Origin: a virus
Direction: 5' to 3' (one strand)
DNA length: 30,785 bases
Virus record (IMG/VR): IMGVR_UViG_3300032296_000873
Location: 1-30,785 of that record
Positions within the stretch are counted from its first letter, which is position 1, and every line of letters starts with the position of its first letter. The notes under the pieces are model-generated. The model ran no database searches, had not been told where the DNA came from, and saw only the letters and a program-made list of their open reading frames with translations. Shown in pieces: positions 15,866 through 23,069 of the stretch. The position numbers and the translations under genes are program-made.

Positions 15866-16926
15866 TAGGCGTTGAGGAGTTTAAAGCGGGGTTCGACCAC
15901 GATGTCCATCGCTTTCTTGACGATGAACTTGAGCAAGGGCTTGTCCGAGATGAACTTAGCGAAACGCTCACCCTCTTCAAGGTAAAGGTCGCGGAACCAT
16001 TCGGGAGCCTCTGTGAACAACCAGTGACGGAAGACCATCCACTCGGCGCGGTCTTCGCCGTAAACCTCGCGGGCGACCCAACAGGCGGCAAGAGCCGAGT
16101 ATCCAGCGTATGTGCCAACCGCCTGAATAGCACCGCCGATGATAGCACCAGAACGCTGGGCATTGGCAGACTGGATCGCAGTCTCCATCTGGATACGGTT
16201 GGCTCGGATGTTAGCCATATACTGGGATTCCGGGGTAAGGAACGGCGAAGTGCCGACATCGCCATACAAGCCCTGTGCGCTGCCAGCAAGGCCAGCGAGG
16301 CTATACTGCTGGGAGGCGGCAAAGGCGGGGGTAAGGAAGCCCTGAAGGCCAACCTGCTGCTGGTTTGCACCCATCTGGTAGGCTGTCTGAGCCGTGGCCT
16401 GACGCTGCTGGAGGCGGCGCTGACCCATATTGAAGGTATTCAGGATCTCAAGGTCAGCACCCTGACGGCTGAAGTTAACGCCACGGGCGGCTCCAGCAGC
16501 ACGGGCAGCCTGCTGGGCTTGGGTGGTCTCGGCCGCGCTCAGGGATGTCCCGGCCTGAAGGTCGGAAAGAGCCTGCTGGCCGAAGGTATTGAAGATACCC
16601 CGGGTATTGGGGTCAAGGGAGGCTAGGGCAGCCTGACTGGACTGAGCGCCAAGGCCGGACAGCATCGACATCTGGTCGGTGGCGTACCGCTGCTGGAGTT
16701 GCTGGGCGGGCTGGTACAGATCGCCATACAGACCAAGAAGACCCTGAGAGGAGGCCCGGAGGCCAGCCATACGGGTATTAATGAGGGTCGGGGCAAGGCG
16801 CTCCTCAAGCACGGCCTGCTCGGGCAGAATCGTACTTTGCACCTTAAGTGCGTTGCGAGCCTCAGTCAGATACTGGTTGTAGTCTGCTTGAGGGTTCGGT
16901 TGTGGTGTTCTTGCTGATCCTCCCAT
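15865..16926 (-). CDS. Putative internal virion protein with CWVAR-type C-terminal domain
   Basis: The 353-residue protein occupies the gp14-like slot of a T7-type core module. Its first ~255 residues are rich in Gln, Ala and Gly and predicted helical (LYQPAQQLQQRYATDQMSML and similar), like other podovirus core proteins. A hydrophobic Gly/Ala stretch at ~258-281 leads into CWVAREVYGEDRAEWMVFRH at 282-301, followed by WL, APEWFRDLY, and a helical end. That C-terminal block matches a widespread phage-associated tail with an invariant Cys (C-F/W-I/V-A-x-x-x-Y-G), similar to what is called a CFI-box C-terminus. Its function is not known to me. The start overlaps by one base the stop of the 139-residue gene, and its own stop overlaps the next start the same way. 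Confidence 0.72.
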   Translation of the reverse strand: MGGSARTPQPNPQADYNQYLTEARNALKVQSTILPEQAVLEERLAPTLINTRMAGLRASSQGLLGLYGDLYQPAQQLQQRYATDQMSMLSGLGAQSSQAALASLDPNTRGIFNTFGQQALSDLQAGTSLSAAETTQAQQAARAAGAARGVNFSRQGADLEILNTFNMGQRRLQQRQATAQTAYQMGANQQQVGLQGFLTPAFAASQQYSLAGLAGSAQGLYGDVGTSPFLTPESQYMANIRANRIQMETAIQSANAQRSGAIIGGAIQAVGTYAGYSALAACWVAREVYGEDRAEWMVFRHWLFTEAPEWFRDLYLEEGERFAKFISDKPLLKFIVKKAMDIVVEPRFKLLNA

Positions 16927-17345
16927 TATAGTGCTTCGGTTAGGTTGATATATTTGTTAGAGATTTCGACTACCTTGTCGAATTGGATAGCCCATTTCTT
17001 CTGGTTTTCCCAGTTCGGGTAGCGTTGCCGGAACTTCCAGATTAGGCTGATACGCCCAGTGGAGTTAACGGCACACCAGTCCATAATGCAAAGTTCTTTG
17101 CCAGCCTCCTCTTGGGGCTGGACTTTGAAGTCCGGGTTAAGGACTGACTCGTCCCCAGTATAGGGGGTAGCAATAGGGTAGGCGACCCCCACCCCGGCGA
17201 CCCGCCCTTCGTCATAGGAGACGAACAGGTAGTCGTGCAGGAACGCCCAGCGGAGGTAGTTCTTGGTGTCCTTAATGCCGAACGCCTCCCTGCGACCCTT
17301 GTAGCGGTTCGCATCAATGAAGGAGGTTAGTTCGGACAGGAGCAT
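16926..17345 (-). CDS. Putative GNAT-like protein, T7 gp13-like position
   Basis: This 139-residue protein lies between the fibre gene and the core protein genes. T7 gp13 (internal virion protein A, ~138 residues) has the same size and a similar neighbourhood and is distantly related to GNAT acetyltransferases. Here LHDYLFVSYDEGRVAGVGVA (~36-55) fits the two central strands of a GNAT fold, where the beta-hairpin carries V-x-G-x-G; the C-terminal third has helix-strand features (KKWAIQFDKVVEISNKYI). A clear acetyl-CoA pyrophosphate loop (R/Q-x-x-G-x-G/A) is not seen, so catalytic activity is doubtful. A structural or assembly role is the more cautious reading. Confidence 0.6.
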   Translation of the reverse strand: MLLSELTSFIDANRYKGRREAFGIKDTKNYLRWAFLHDYLFVSYDEGRVAGVGVAYPIATPYTGDESVLNPDFKVQPQEEAGKELCIMDWCAVNSTGRISLIWKFRQRYPNWENQKKWAIQFDKVVEISNKYINLTEAL

Positions 17346-18577
17346 CAGGAGACTCGGTAGCGGATGATTACGATGCCGTCAGCGCCAAGGCTATTGCCGT
17401 GGTCACCTTGAGCGGAGCCACTGCCACCGCCGCCAGAGTTAGCGGTAGGAGTGCCACCCTGACCACCGCCGCCATAGATGCCGGGGGCAGAAAGAGTAGA
17501 GGCGCTATTGCCAGCACCGCCACCGCCGCCGCCGCCATACACACGAAGCGTTCCACTAATGGACGATCCGTAGCCTTGACCGCCTACGCCGCCAGCATTA
17601 GTCCACTTGAAAACCTGAGTTGTTTGAGCGCCAGCACCACCGCCAGCAGCAGTAAAATCGCCAGAACCACCAGTGATACCAGAGCCAGATGTGCCTCCAG
17701 TGTAACCGCTACCGGGTTGACCACCATTGGCAGTGAAAGAACTAAAGTAGGACGCACCACCAGTTCCGCTAGAGCCAGAACCAACGACTACGCTGATAGG
17801 GGCAGTACCCTTGGCGATACTAAGGAAGCCTGTGACAACAGCGCCACCACCGCCACCACCGCCGTGAGGGTTATTGCTTGCGCCAGCACCGCCAGCACCA
17901 ACGACAAGGACTTCGACCTTACCCTCTTTGGTAAGCGAAGGGGTGAATGTACCAGAGACAGTATAAGTGTGGATCTTATAGCCATCAATAGTCGTAATCA
18001 CACCTCCGCTAGCGTCAAAAGGGCTACCACCCACTGCCTTCCATTCAGTACCCGAATATACTTCGGCCTGATCTAGTGTGGAGTTATAACGCATCTGGCC
18101 TGCCACGGGAGTGCCGGGGCGTTGGCCTGTCGTGCCTACGGGGATTTTTACCGCAGAGGTAGTGTTGAAGGCGGCGAGTCCGTTGACATCAAGGCTGGCA
18201 TCAAGGGTCGTATTGCCAGTGACTGTAAGGCCACCAGTAAGCGTGGCATCTTCGGCCTCGATGTCGCCAGCCACATCTACCTTTTGTCCGGCAGCGGGAG
18301 TGATTACTAGGTCAGCGCCAGTCGAACCAGTGATAGCACCAGTCGTGACAGGAACACCGCTGCCTAGGAGGTCTCCAGCAGTAATCTTACGAATAGCCGA
18401 AGCGGAGGCATCGTGGACGATAAGGCCATCGCCCGTGGCGACAGTGCCAGCGGCAAGGGCAGTCTGGTCTGTGATAGCACCGGGCAGCAGGACAGCGCCG
18501 TTCGTCTGGTTATTCAGACGAGCCGCAGTCACCTGTTGCCCATCGATGTAGGTTTCTGGGGATTGGATTTGGGCCAT
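17345..18577 (-). CDS. Tail fibre / adhesin with glycine-rich C-terminal domain
   Basis: The 410-residue protein starts MAQIQSPETYIDGQQVTAAR, a fibre N-terminus common in marine and freshwater podoviruses that likely docks to the tail. Residues ~50-140 are repetitive short beta segments (GDIEAEDATLTGGLTVTGNT) of the type that form trimeric beta-helices. Residues ~148-184 contain TGQRPGTPVAGQMRYNST and EVYSGTEWKAVG, a recurrent fibre module. From ~196 on lies a glycine-rich domain: KIHTYTVSGTFT, VEVLVVGAGGAG, a run of seven Gly (239-245), several more Gly runs, and the ending GIVIIRYRVS. Such domains fold as polyglycine-II-like bundles with variable loops and may bind the host surface. It probably determines host recognition. 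Confidence 0.85.
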   Translation of the reverse strand: MAQIQSPETYIDGQQVTAARLNNQTNGAVLLPGAITDQTALAAGTVATGDGLIVHDASASAIRKITAGDLLGSGVPVTTGAITGSTGADLVITPAAGQKVDVAGDIEAEDATLTGGLTVTGNTTLDASLDVNGLAAFNTTSAVKIPVGTTGQRPGTPVAGQMRYNSTLDQAEVYSGTEWKAVGGSPFDASGGVITTIDGYKIHTYTVSGTFTPSLTKEGKVEVLVVGAGGAGASNNPHGGGGGGGAVVTGFLSIAKGTAPISVVVGSGSSGTGGASYFSSFTANGGQPGSGYTGGTSGSGITGGSGDFTAAGGGAGAQTTQVFKWTNAGGVGGQGYGSSISGTLRVYGGGGGGGAGNSASTLSAPGIYGGGGQGGTPTANSGGGGSGSAQGDHGNSLGADGIVIIRYRVS

Positions 18578-20509
18578 TTATTTGGTGGTTTGAGTCATAT
18601 GTCCGGGGATGATGGCCTCTACGGTCACCGACCTGATGGACGGACGAAGGTTCTTGGTATTGAAACGCAACTGAGAGTAGTACCCTGTTTTACGGGCAGG
18701 CACACGGAGGGTGAAGTCCTCCTCTACGGGAGATCCGTAGGTCGTGATGTTTGTCGATGTGTCCGGGTTTACGGTCTCAAAAAAGATATCGAAAGCGCCT
18801 GCGGCAGGAAGCGCAGCATCCACTTGGAAACTGGAGAACCGCTTTTCTCGGTTCGTCTGGAAAGAGTATGCCCTTGTAAGTAGTTCACCCTCAATGTTAA
18901 TCGGGCTAAAGGCCAACGGGTTAAGGGTAGCCGGGATATAAAATCCAGTGCCATCAAGAGGGAGTATCGGTGTTCCACTAGCCAAGCCAAACTCATCCCA
19001 GTCAAGTTCCTCAAGCAAGAATACACCCTGCTTGTCATTGACCATAAACATACGGCGGCGCTTACCTTTCTTGGCTACGACAAAGTCCATAAAGGCCAGT
19101 GTCCCGGCCTTGGCGATCTTGCAGTTAGACCCAAAATAGAATCCACCCGGAACCGCAAGGTCATCAGTATACGGAACCTTGATATTAAATGTAACAGTGC
19201 TAAAGAACGAAGGCTCAACAGTGTATGTTCCGTTGGGGTACTTCTTATCAAGTCCGTAAGGGGTGGCAAAACTGCTAGTGAATGAGATATTCACCTTGTC
19301 TCCGATGTTTACGCCGTGAGGCGTGGCAGTGTTGATTTGAACAGTAATAAACGCACCGCTGGAATAAGATGCCGTGCTGGTAGTAGCAGCCTTGTCATTC
19401 TCGATGCTGGCGTTGACCGGGTAGGTGTCCACGGACTCCCACGCCTTGTTGATGAAGTTGTAGACCAAGACGGCGTTGTTAGCCTCGCTGTCGTCAAGAG
19501 GGACGGCTAGATAATAGCGGTTCTCCCAATAGGTGGCTACGGCATTCTCGACTGCGTTAAAGTTGATGCGGGCGATGACATCAGAGATCGGGGCAGACAG
19601 CGGCTCGGCAATCGTCAGGAGTCGCATCCCTTCCGGGGTGTTGCCAGCCCCATTGCCAGCGCCAGCCGGGTTCAAGATATATACGCCGTTGTCCGAAAGG
19701 AACAGGATACCGCCGCCAGCCTGCACGATAGACCCCTTGGCAACGCAGCCGATGTCAGAGGCGAGCGATTTGATGTAGGAGTTGTCCTCGGTGGCAGGAT
19801 CATTGAGCGCGTTAGCACCCACGCCAGCAGCGGCGTAGAAGATGCTATTCCGCATAAAGATGACGAACTCGTTCAGCGTCCAAGGCGTGATGGCTACTAT
19901 GCTGTCATTACTGCCGTCATTGATAGTGAAGACATCCAAGGCCGACCAGTGATCGTCCTGAAGGTAATGGCTGACTTTGATGGTATTGCGGTCAGTCTGT
20001 ACGATATGCCGATTGCCGTAGTAGATGGCGTGTCGGCTGTTGGGGTAGTTATTATGCGTCCCTGCGCCCGGAACGACTATCGTGGTATTGCCATCCCATC
20101 GAAGCACGGACTTGCCTTCACCTCGCAGGATGTAGACATAGCCGATACCCTGAGCCTGATACAGTTCGACCTCGTCTCCGTTGGCAATCGTCTCACCTGC
20201 CGGGAAGTTGACCTTAATTGAGACCGCCTCAGTATCCGGGTTGTAGGTATACAGGCCGTCAGAAACGACCAGAACGATCAGTTCAGACCCGGTTGTAGTC
20301 GTGAAAGCACAAGTCCCGTAGATGGTCTGGCCTACGAGCGCGCCAGCCGTCAGTCGTTCAGCACCCTTACGGACAGTGGCGACCCCACGATCCATACGGA
20401 TGTTCTGTGCCTTGGAGACATAGTTCTTACCAAGGTTGACAGGGTTATCCCGGGAGTTCAAGCCGATGAACCCCTCGTCACCATCGACTGCGTATTCCCG
20501 GGACGGCAT
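18578..20509 (-). CDS. Tail tubular protein B / nozzle-type protein
   Basis: This 643-residue protein matches the nozzle family (T7 gp12-like) in size, position after the adaptor, and sequence. The start, EYAVDGDEGFIGLNSRDNP, is typical; residues ~150-215 hold the most recognisable stretch, including YGNRHIVQTDRNTIKVSHYL and HWSALDVFTINDG. Repeated beta strands (LSDNGVYILNPAG, WENRYYLAVPL) fit the beta-propeller of this family. Six copies form the tip of the short tail through which DNA leaves. Residues ~372-466 form an apparent insertion (HGVNIGDKVNISF, then NGTYTV and TVTFNI), a small beta module frequent in phage structural proteins. The stop abuts the fibre gene with no gap. Confidence 0.85.
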   Translation of the reverse strand: MPSREYAVDGDEGFIGLNSRDNPVNLGKNYVSKAQNIRMDRGVATVRKGAERLTAGALVGQTIYGTCAFTTTTGSELIVLVVSDGLYTYNPDTEAVSIKVNFPAGETIANGDEVELYQAQGIGYVYILRGEGKSVLRWDGNTTIVVPGAGTHNNYPNSRHAIYYGNRHIVQTDRNTIKVSHYLQDDHWSALDVFTINDGSNDSIVAITPWTLNEFVIFMRNSIFYAAAGVGANALNDPATEDNSYIKSLASDIGCVAKGSIVQAGGGILFLSDNGVYILNPAGAGNGAGNTPEGMRLLTIAEPLSAPISDVIARINFNAVENAVATYWENRYYLAVPLDDSEANNAVLVYNFINKAWESVDTYPVNASIENDKAATTSTASYSSGAFITVQINTATPHGVNIGDKVNISFTSSFATPYGLDKKYPNGTYTVEPSFFSTVTFNIKVPYTDDLAVPGGFYFGSNCKIAKAGTLAFMDFVVAKKGKRRRMFMVNDKQGVFLLEELDWDEFGLASGTPILPLDGTGFYIPATLNPLAFSPINIEGELLTRAYSFQTNREKRFSSFQVDAALPAAGAFDIFFETVNPDTSTNITTYGSPVEEDFTLRVPARKTGYYSQLRFNTKNLRPSIRSVTVEAIIPGHMTQTTK

Positions 20510-20616
20510 TACTTACCTGTGATGGAGTGCCAGACGGCGAGCAGTTTCTCGGAGTAGCGAGCGCCGACATAAACGCCACCAAGGAAGGTGACTGTAGCGA
20601 GGATAATAGTAATCAT
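20509..20616 (-). CDS. Tiny single-TM membrane protein (35 residues)
   Basis: A short frame not normally scored as a gene fits exactly between its neighbours. Its ATG (20616) overlaps the previous stop as ATGA, and its TAA shares one base with the nozzle start at 20509. The product begins MITIILATVTFLGGVYVGAR, a single membrane span ending in a basic residue, then continues YSEKLLAVWHSITGK. Exact overlaps at both ends argue strongly that it is translated. Single-span micro-proteins in late phage operons may be lysis regulators or virion/membrane accessories; nothing here decides between these. Confidence 0.65.
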   Translation of the reverse strand: MITIILATVTFLGGVYVGARYSEKLLAVWHSITGK

Positions 20617-20795
20617 TTAGGTAGGGAAATTTTGAGTCTTTCGAGTTCAGCCTTAAGTTCGGCTTCGGTGGGCTTGGTAATCAGCGTGAGAGTACCGAAG
20701 TACTTGCCGCCACCAACAAACTCCTTGTAGCCAAGAGCCTTGTCTGTCTTGACGAAGGCAGTCCAGCCCTTCGGAATTGTGATTTCAGTAGCCAT
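20613..20795 (-). CDS. Small hypothetical protein
   Basis: A 60-residue protein starts 5 bases after the Tyr-rich repeat gene. It has a beta-like N-terminal half (ITIPKGWTAFVKTDKALGYK, then KYFGTLTLIT) and a helical end (TEAELKAELERLKISLPK). There is no signal, membrane span or known motif. It overlaps the tiny membrane-protein gene by 4 bases and lies between fibre-type and nozzle genes, so a structural accessory role is possible but only by position. Confidence 0.6.
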   Translation of the reverse strand: MATEITIPKGWTAFVKTDKALGYKEFVGGGKYFGTLTLITKPTEAELKAELERLKISLPK

Positions 20796-20800
20796 AAAGT

Positions 20801-21631
20801 TTAGTAGTAGTAGTATCCTCCTGTGCCGTCCCAGTAGTAGTTGTAAGTGCCATCATTGGTGATGTAGTCTCCGTAGTTGACACTCCAAGTTCCCTGCTGG
20901 ATAGATGAGTATGTGTTTCCGCTAAGTTGGAAATAGTAGTCAATGGAAGTCCAACTGCTGTAAGTGAAGTAGTTTCCGCTACCGCTAGGCACTTCAGTTT
21001 GGTTAGAACCTCCAGCAGAGTCTGTACCGATGAATGTGCCGTCAGATGCCTGAGAGTAACCATCCATATTGGAGTAGTAACCTCCATATCCATCGTGGTA
21101 ATAGGAGTATCCTGTCCAACTTTCGTAAGCAAACGAACCTACTGGAGTGGAGATGGAATTACTTCCAGAGTTTGAATCAGATGTGATAGAGTCACCATAG
21201 GGACTGTAAGAACTGCTTCCGCTAGAGTAATAATAACCAGCACCATCGTGGAAATAATCGTTACTCCACGAACCATTAGTATAATTCGTTGTGTTAATAG
21301 TCACATACGAGTTTCCGCTATCCGAATAAAACGACTGACTATATGGCCTAAATGAAACATCAAAGGCACTAGCCCAATCATAGTAACTGCCACCAACGCC
21401 ATCTGCCTTTTCATAAACACTGCAAATCTGGTTAGACACAGAGCCACCAGTTGTCCCAAAATAGAAACTGCCACCGCCTTCACTGATAGGATACTCTTGT
21501 CCGTAAAGTGTGTTTAGGATTGTCCCAGCGGCAGGGAACGAGATCGCACCCGGAAGCGAGAACAACGAAGCCCCGCCAGCCCTGCCGACAGAGATGTCCT
21601 TGTCCCCAGCGAATTGAAACCTAACCGACAT
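20801..21631 (-). CDS. Tyr/Gly/Ser-rich repeat protein, putative structural or fibre protein
   Basis: The 276-residue protein has an ordinary N-terminal ~65 residues (MSVRFQFAGDKDISVGRAGG ...) and then an unusual repetitive part extremely rich in Tyr, Ser, Gly, Asp and Asn. A D-G-x-G-G-x-Y-Y motif recurs: ADGVGGSYYDW (76-86), HDGAGYYY (128-135), HDGYGGYY (179-186), WDGTGGYYYY (267-276). Trp and Tyr-Gly-Asp positions also recur between copies. Such units look like repeating beta turns. The gene is visibly more AT-rich than its neighbours. It lies between the 99-residue beta protein and the nozzle, so it is probably a virion surface, fibre or tail-attached protein. No enzyme motif is seen. Confidence 0.7.
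   Translation of the reverse strand: MSVRFQFAGDKDISVGRAGGASLFSLPGAISFPAAGTILNTLYGQEYPISEGGGSFYFGTTGGSVSNQICSVYEKADGVGGSYYDWASAFDVSFRPYSQSFYSDSGNSYVTINTTNYTNGSWSNDYFHDGAGYYYSSGSSSYSPYGDSITSDSNSGSNSISTPVGSFAYESWTGYSYYHDGYGGYYSNMDGYSQASDGTFIGTDSAGGSNQTEVPSGSGNYFTYSSWTSIDYYFQLSGNTYSSIQQGTWSVNYGDYITNDGTYNYYWDGTGGYYYY
20804..21313 (-). repeat. Tandem ~50-residue Tyr/Gly-rich protein repeats
   Basis: Within the gene at 20801-21631, residues ~107-276 comprise about three and a half imperfect units of 45-55 residues. Each unit holds a Thr/Ser-rich strand, an S-W segment (GSWSNDYFHDG, ESWTGYSYYHDG, GTWSVNYGDY), a DG-x-G-x-YY turn, and a G-D/T-x-I-x-x-D ending (PYGDSITSDS, SDGTFIGTDS, NYGDYITNDG). On the + strand the codon bias shows as long runs of gtagtag-like triplets. 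Unit borders are approximate. Confidence 0.6.
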
Positions 21632-21930
21632 TAGATGACGGCGTAGGCGATATGCAGGGTCGGTGTGCCGGAAGCGGACTTGGCTCGCACAGCACCCTTA
21701 TAGGAGTCCAGCGAGAGGGTAGCGCCAGCAGCCAGAATGAGGCCGGTAGATCCAGCGCCATTCAGGATGATTTCAGCGGCGATGCTGGCATCCTTATTCT
21801 GGATGATGAGGCTGACGCGCTTCTCTGGGGTAACGGAAGCCGGGAGGACTTCTGCGGCCGTGGTGCTAAGGGCGACATCGGCGTGGATAAACGCCGGGAC
21901 AAACGGGGAGGAGATGGAGATGTTAGACAT
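21631..21930 (-). CDS. Small beta-rich protein, possible capsid decoration or stabilisation protein
   Basis: This 99-residue protein (MSNISISSPFVPAFIHADVA at the start) has alternating hydrophobic strands: KRVSLIIQNKD, AAEIILNG, STGLILAAGATLSLDSYKGA, and TPTLHIAYAVI at the end. The arrangement, a strand, then an N-x-D loop, then G-x-x-L-x-A-G, is common in small immunoglobulin-like or jelly-roll phage proteins of ~100 residues that bind virion surfaces. It lies 5 bases after the adaptor gene, and its stop overlaps the start of the Tyr-rich repeat gene by one base, so the two may form one structure. Function is inferred only from fold-like pattern and position. Confidence 0.6.
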   Translation of the reverse strand: MSNISISSPFVPAFIHADVALSTTAAEVLPASVTPEKRVSLIIQNKDASIAAEIILNGAGSTGLILAAGATLSLDSYKGAVRAKSASGTPTLHIAYAVI

Positions 21931-21935
21931 ATCGA

Positions 21936-22700
21936 TTAGTAAGTGTTGTTCATATTGATTCTACCCACCTGCTGCTGCTGGCGCAACACGATGTCAACGG
22001 TATCGGACATAATACGCTCGGCCTCGGCCTCGGCCACCTGAGCGGCCTCCACCTGAAGTTCCGAACGAAGCCAATCCGAGTACGCGCCACGGGCGGCATA
22101 GGGGGCGAACAGATAAGGGATGCTGACGATCTGCCACTTGGCCGGATGCGTAGCAGGGGTCTGCCCGGCCGTGGTGGCCTCAAGGCAGTTGTAAAAGTTT
22201 CCGTAGTGGGGCTTACCAGCAACAGGGGTATATGTGCCAGTATTGGAGCCGCTGTCAAAGTACATCTGAGCGCCTACCGAGTAGGCTACGGCAGCATCAT
22301 ACAGGTCTCCGACCAATTCAGGTCGCTTGATGCGGTACTCAGCCCAGACAGTACCGGGGTCAGAAAGGAAGTTCAGGACTTGGGTCGTACCGTTATCGTA
22401 CAGACGGAAACCCAACTGCGATGTCCGGCTTGTGACCAGCGGATTAGAGTCATAGCAGTACAGGATCTCCCCGGCATCGGCAGGGATGGCGGCAGTCACA
22501 CGGCCAGCGCCGTCATCTGTGACTGTCAACTGGGCGACACGGGTCGTGTCAGGCCACTCCTGCGACTCCCAGATCATCCGAAGACGCTCGGAGATGAGGT
22601 CTCGGAACTGGGCAAAAGTCTCCGAAGTGATGTTGTGCCTGTCCTGCCCGGAGAGTTGAAGGGCGTTGTATAGGACTGGCGAAAAATGGGTGGTTCTCAT
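21936..22700 (-). CDS. Tail tubular protein A / head-tail adaptor, with carbohydrate-binding-like insertion
   Basis: The 254-residue protein has the hallmark of the gp11-like adaptor family near the N-terminus: FRDLISERLRMIWESQEWPD at 32-51, where the W-E and WP pair is conserved. The adaptor ring joins the portal to the nozzle. Residues ~135-195 form an apparent insertion: AYSVGAQMYFDS, a loop, HYGNFYNCLEATTAGQTP, and AKWQIVSIP. This Y-x-x-G ... Y-x-C ... G-x-P ... W layout resembles small chitin/carbohydrate-binding modules (CBM5/12 type). The chain then returns to the family's helical end (DWLRSELQVEAAQVAEAEAE). The gene starts within the previous stop (ATGA). Confidence 0.82.
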   Translation of the reverse strand: MRTTHFSPVLYNALQLSGQDRHNITSETFAQFRDLISERLRMIWESQEWPDTTRVAQLTVTDDGAGRVTAAIPADAGEILYCYDSNPLVTSRTSQLGFRLYDNGTTQVLNFLSDPGTVWAEYRIKRPELVGDLYDAAVAYSVGAQMYFDSGSNTGTYTPVAGKPHYGNFYNCLEATTAGQTPATHPAKWQIVSIPYLFAPYAARGAYSDWLRSELQVEAAQVAEAEAERIMSDTVDIVLRQQQQVGRINMNNTY

Positions 22701-23062
22701 TTTGTGAGATAACCATCAGCGGTGAAGATAGCACCATTGACAGTCGTGCGCTTGATGCGGTTGTTTACGGCAACCTCGGGGTTGTCACGAATGAACTCGG
22801 AGACGAATGTTTCGTCATTCCAGCAATCGTAACCAAGGCGTTGACCCCAGTAGTGGACAGCAGAAAGAGGGATACGAGCCTTCAACTCGCCTACCCCCTC
22901 GATGGATTTAGCAGCGTTTGCGTGATTGAAGGCCGCAAACTGCTTGGCCTGATGGTACGAGGCCGCCTCTTGCACCTTCCAGCCTGCGATGAGTTCCCTC
23001 TCCACCTCCTTGCGGAGATGGGAGGGAATGACATCAGCGAACGACTGGATGATGTCCGACAT
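22697..23062 (-). CDS. Hypothetical head-region protein
   Basis: I set the start at 23062 (MSDIIQSFADVIPSHLRKEV), 7 bases after the capsid stop; the longer frame to 23161 would overlap the capsid gene by 92 bases and reads like out-of-frame capsid sequence. The 120-residue product is mostly helical in the first half. Its second half contains AVHYWGQRLGYDCWNDETFV, then FIRDNPEVAVN, which are distinctive but do not match a family I can name. Its place between capsid and adaptor suggests a head-completion or minor head protein. The stop overlaps the adaptor start. Confidence 0.7.
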   Translation of the reverse strand: MSDIIQSFADVIPSHLRKEVERELIAGWKVQEAASYHQAKQFAAFNHANAAKSIEGVGELKARIPLSAVHYWGQRLGYDCWNDETFVSEFIRDNPEVAVNNRIKRTTVNGAIFTADGYLTK

Positions 23063-23069
23063 TCCGCTA

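Noticed and set aside
14648-15868. 406-residue rightward frame opposite the 965-residue gene
   Set aside because: It mirrors the Ala-rich codons of the sense gene as Ser/Gly/Arg-rich sequence and has no domain or promoter.
17345-18000. Imperfect GGN repeats in the fibre gene as a possible diversity-generating or slippage repeat
   Set aside because: No reverse transcriptase or template repeat is present; the pattern is explained by the glycine-rich protein domain.
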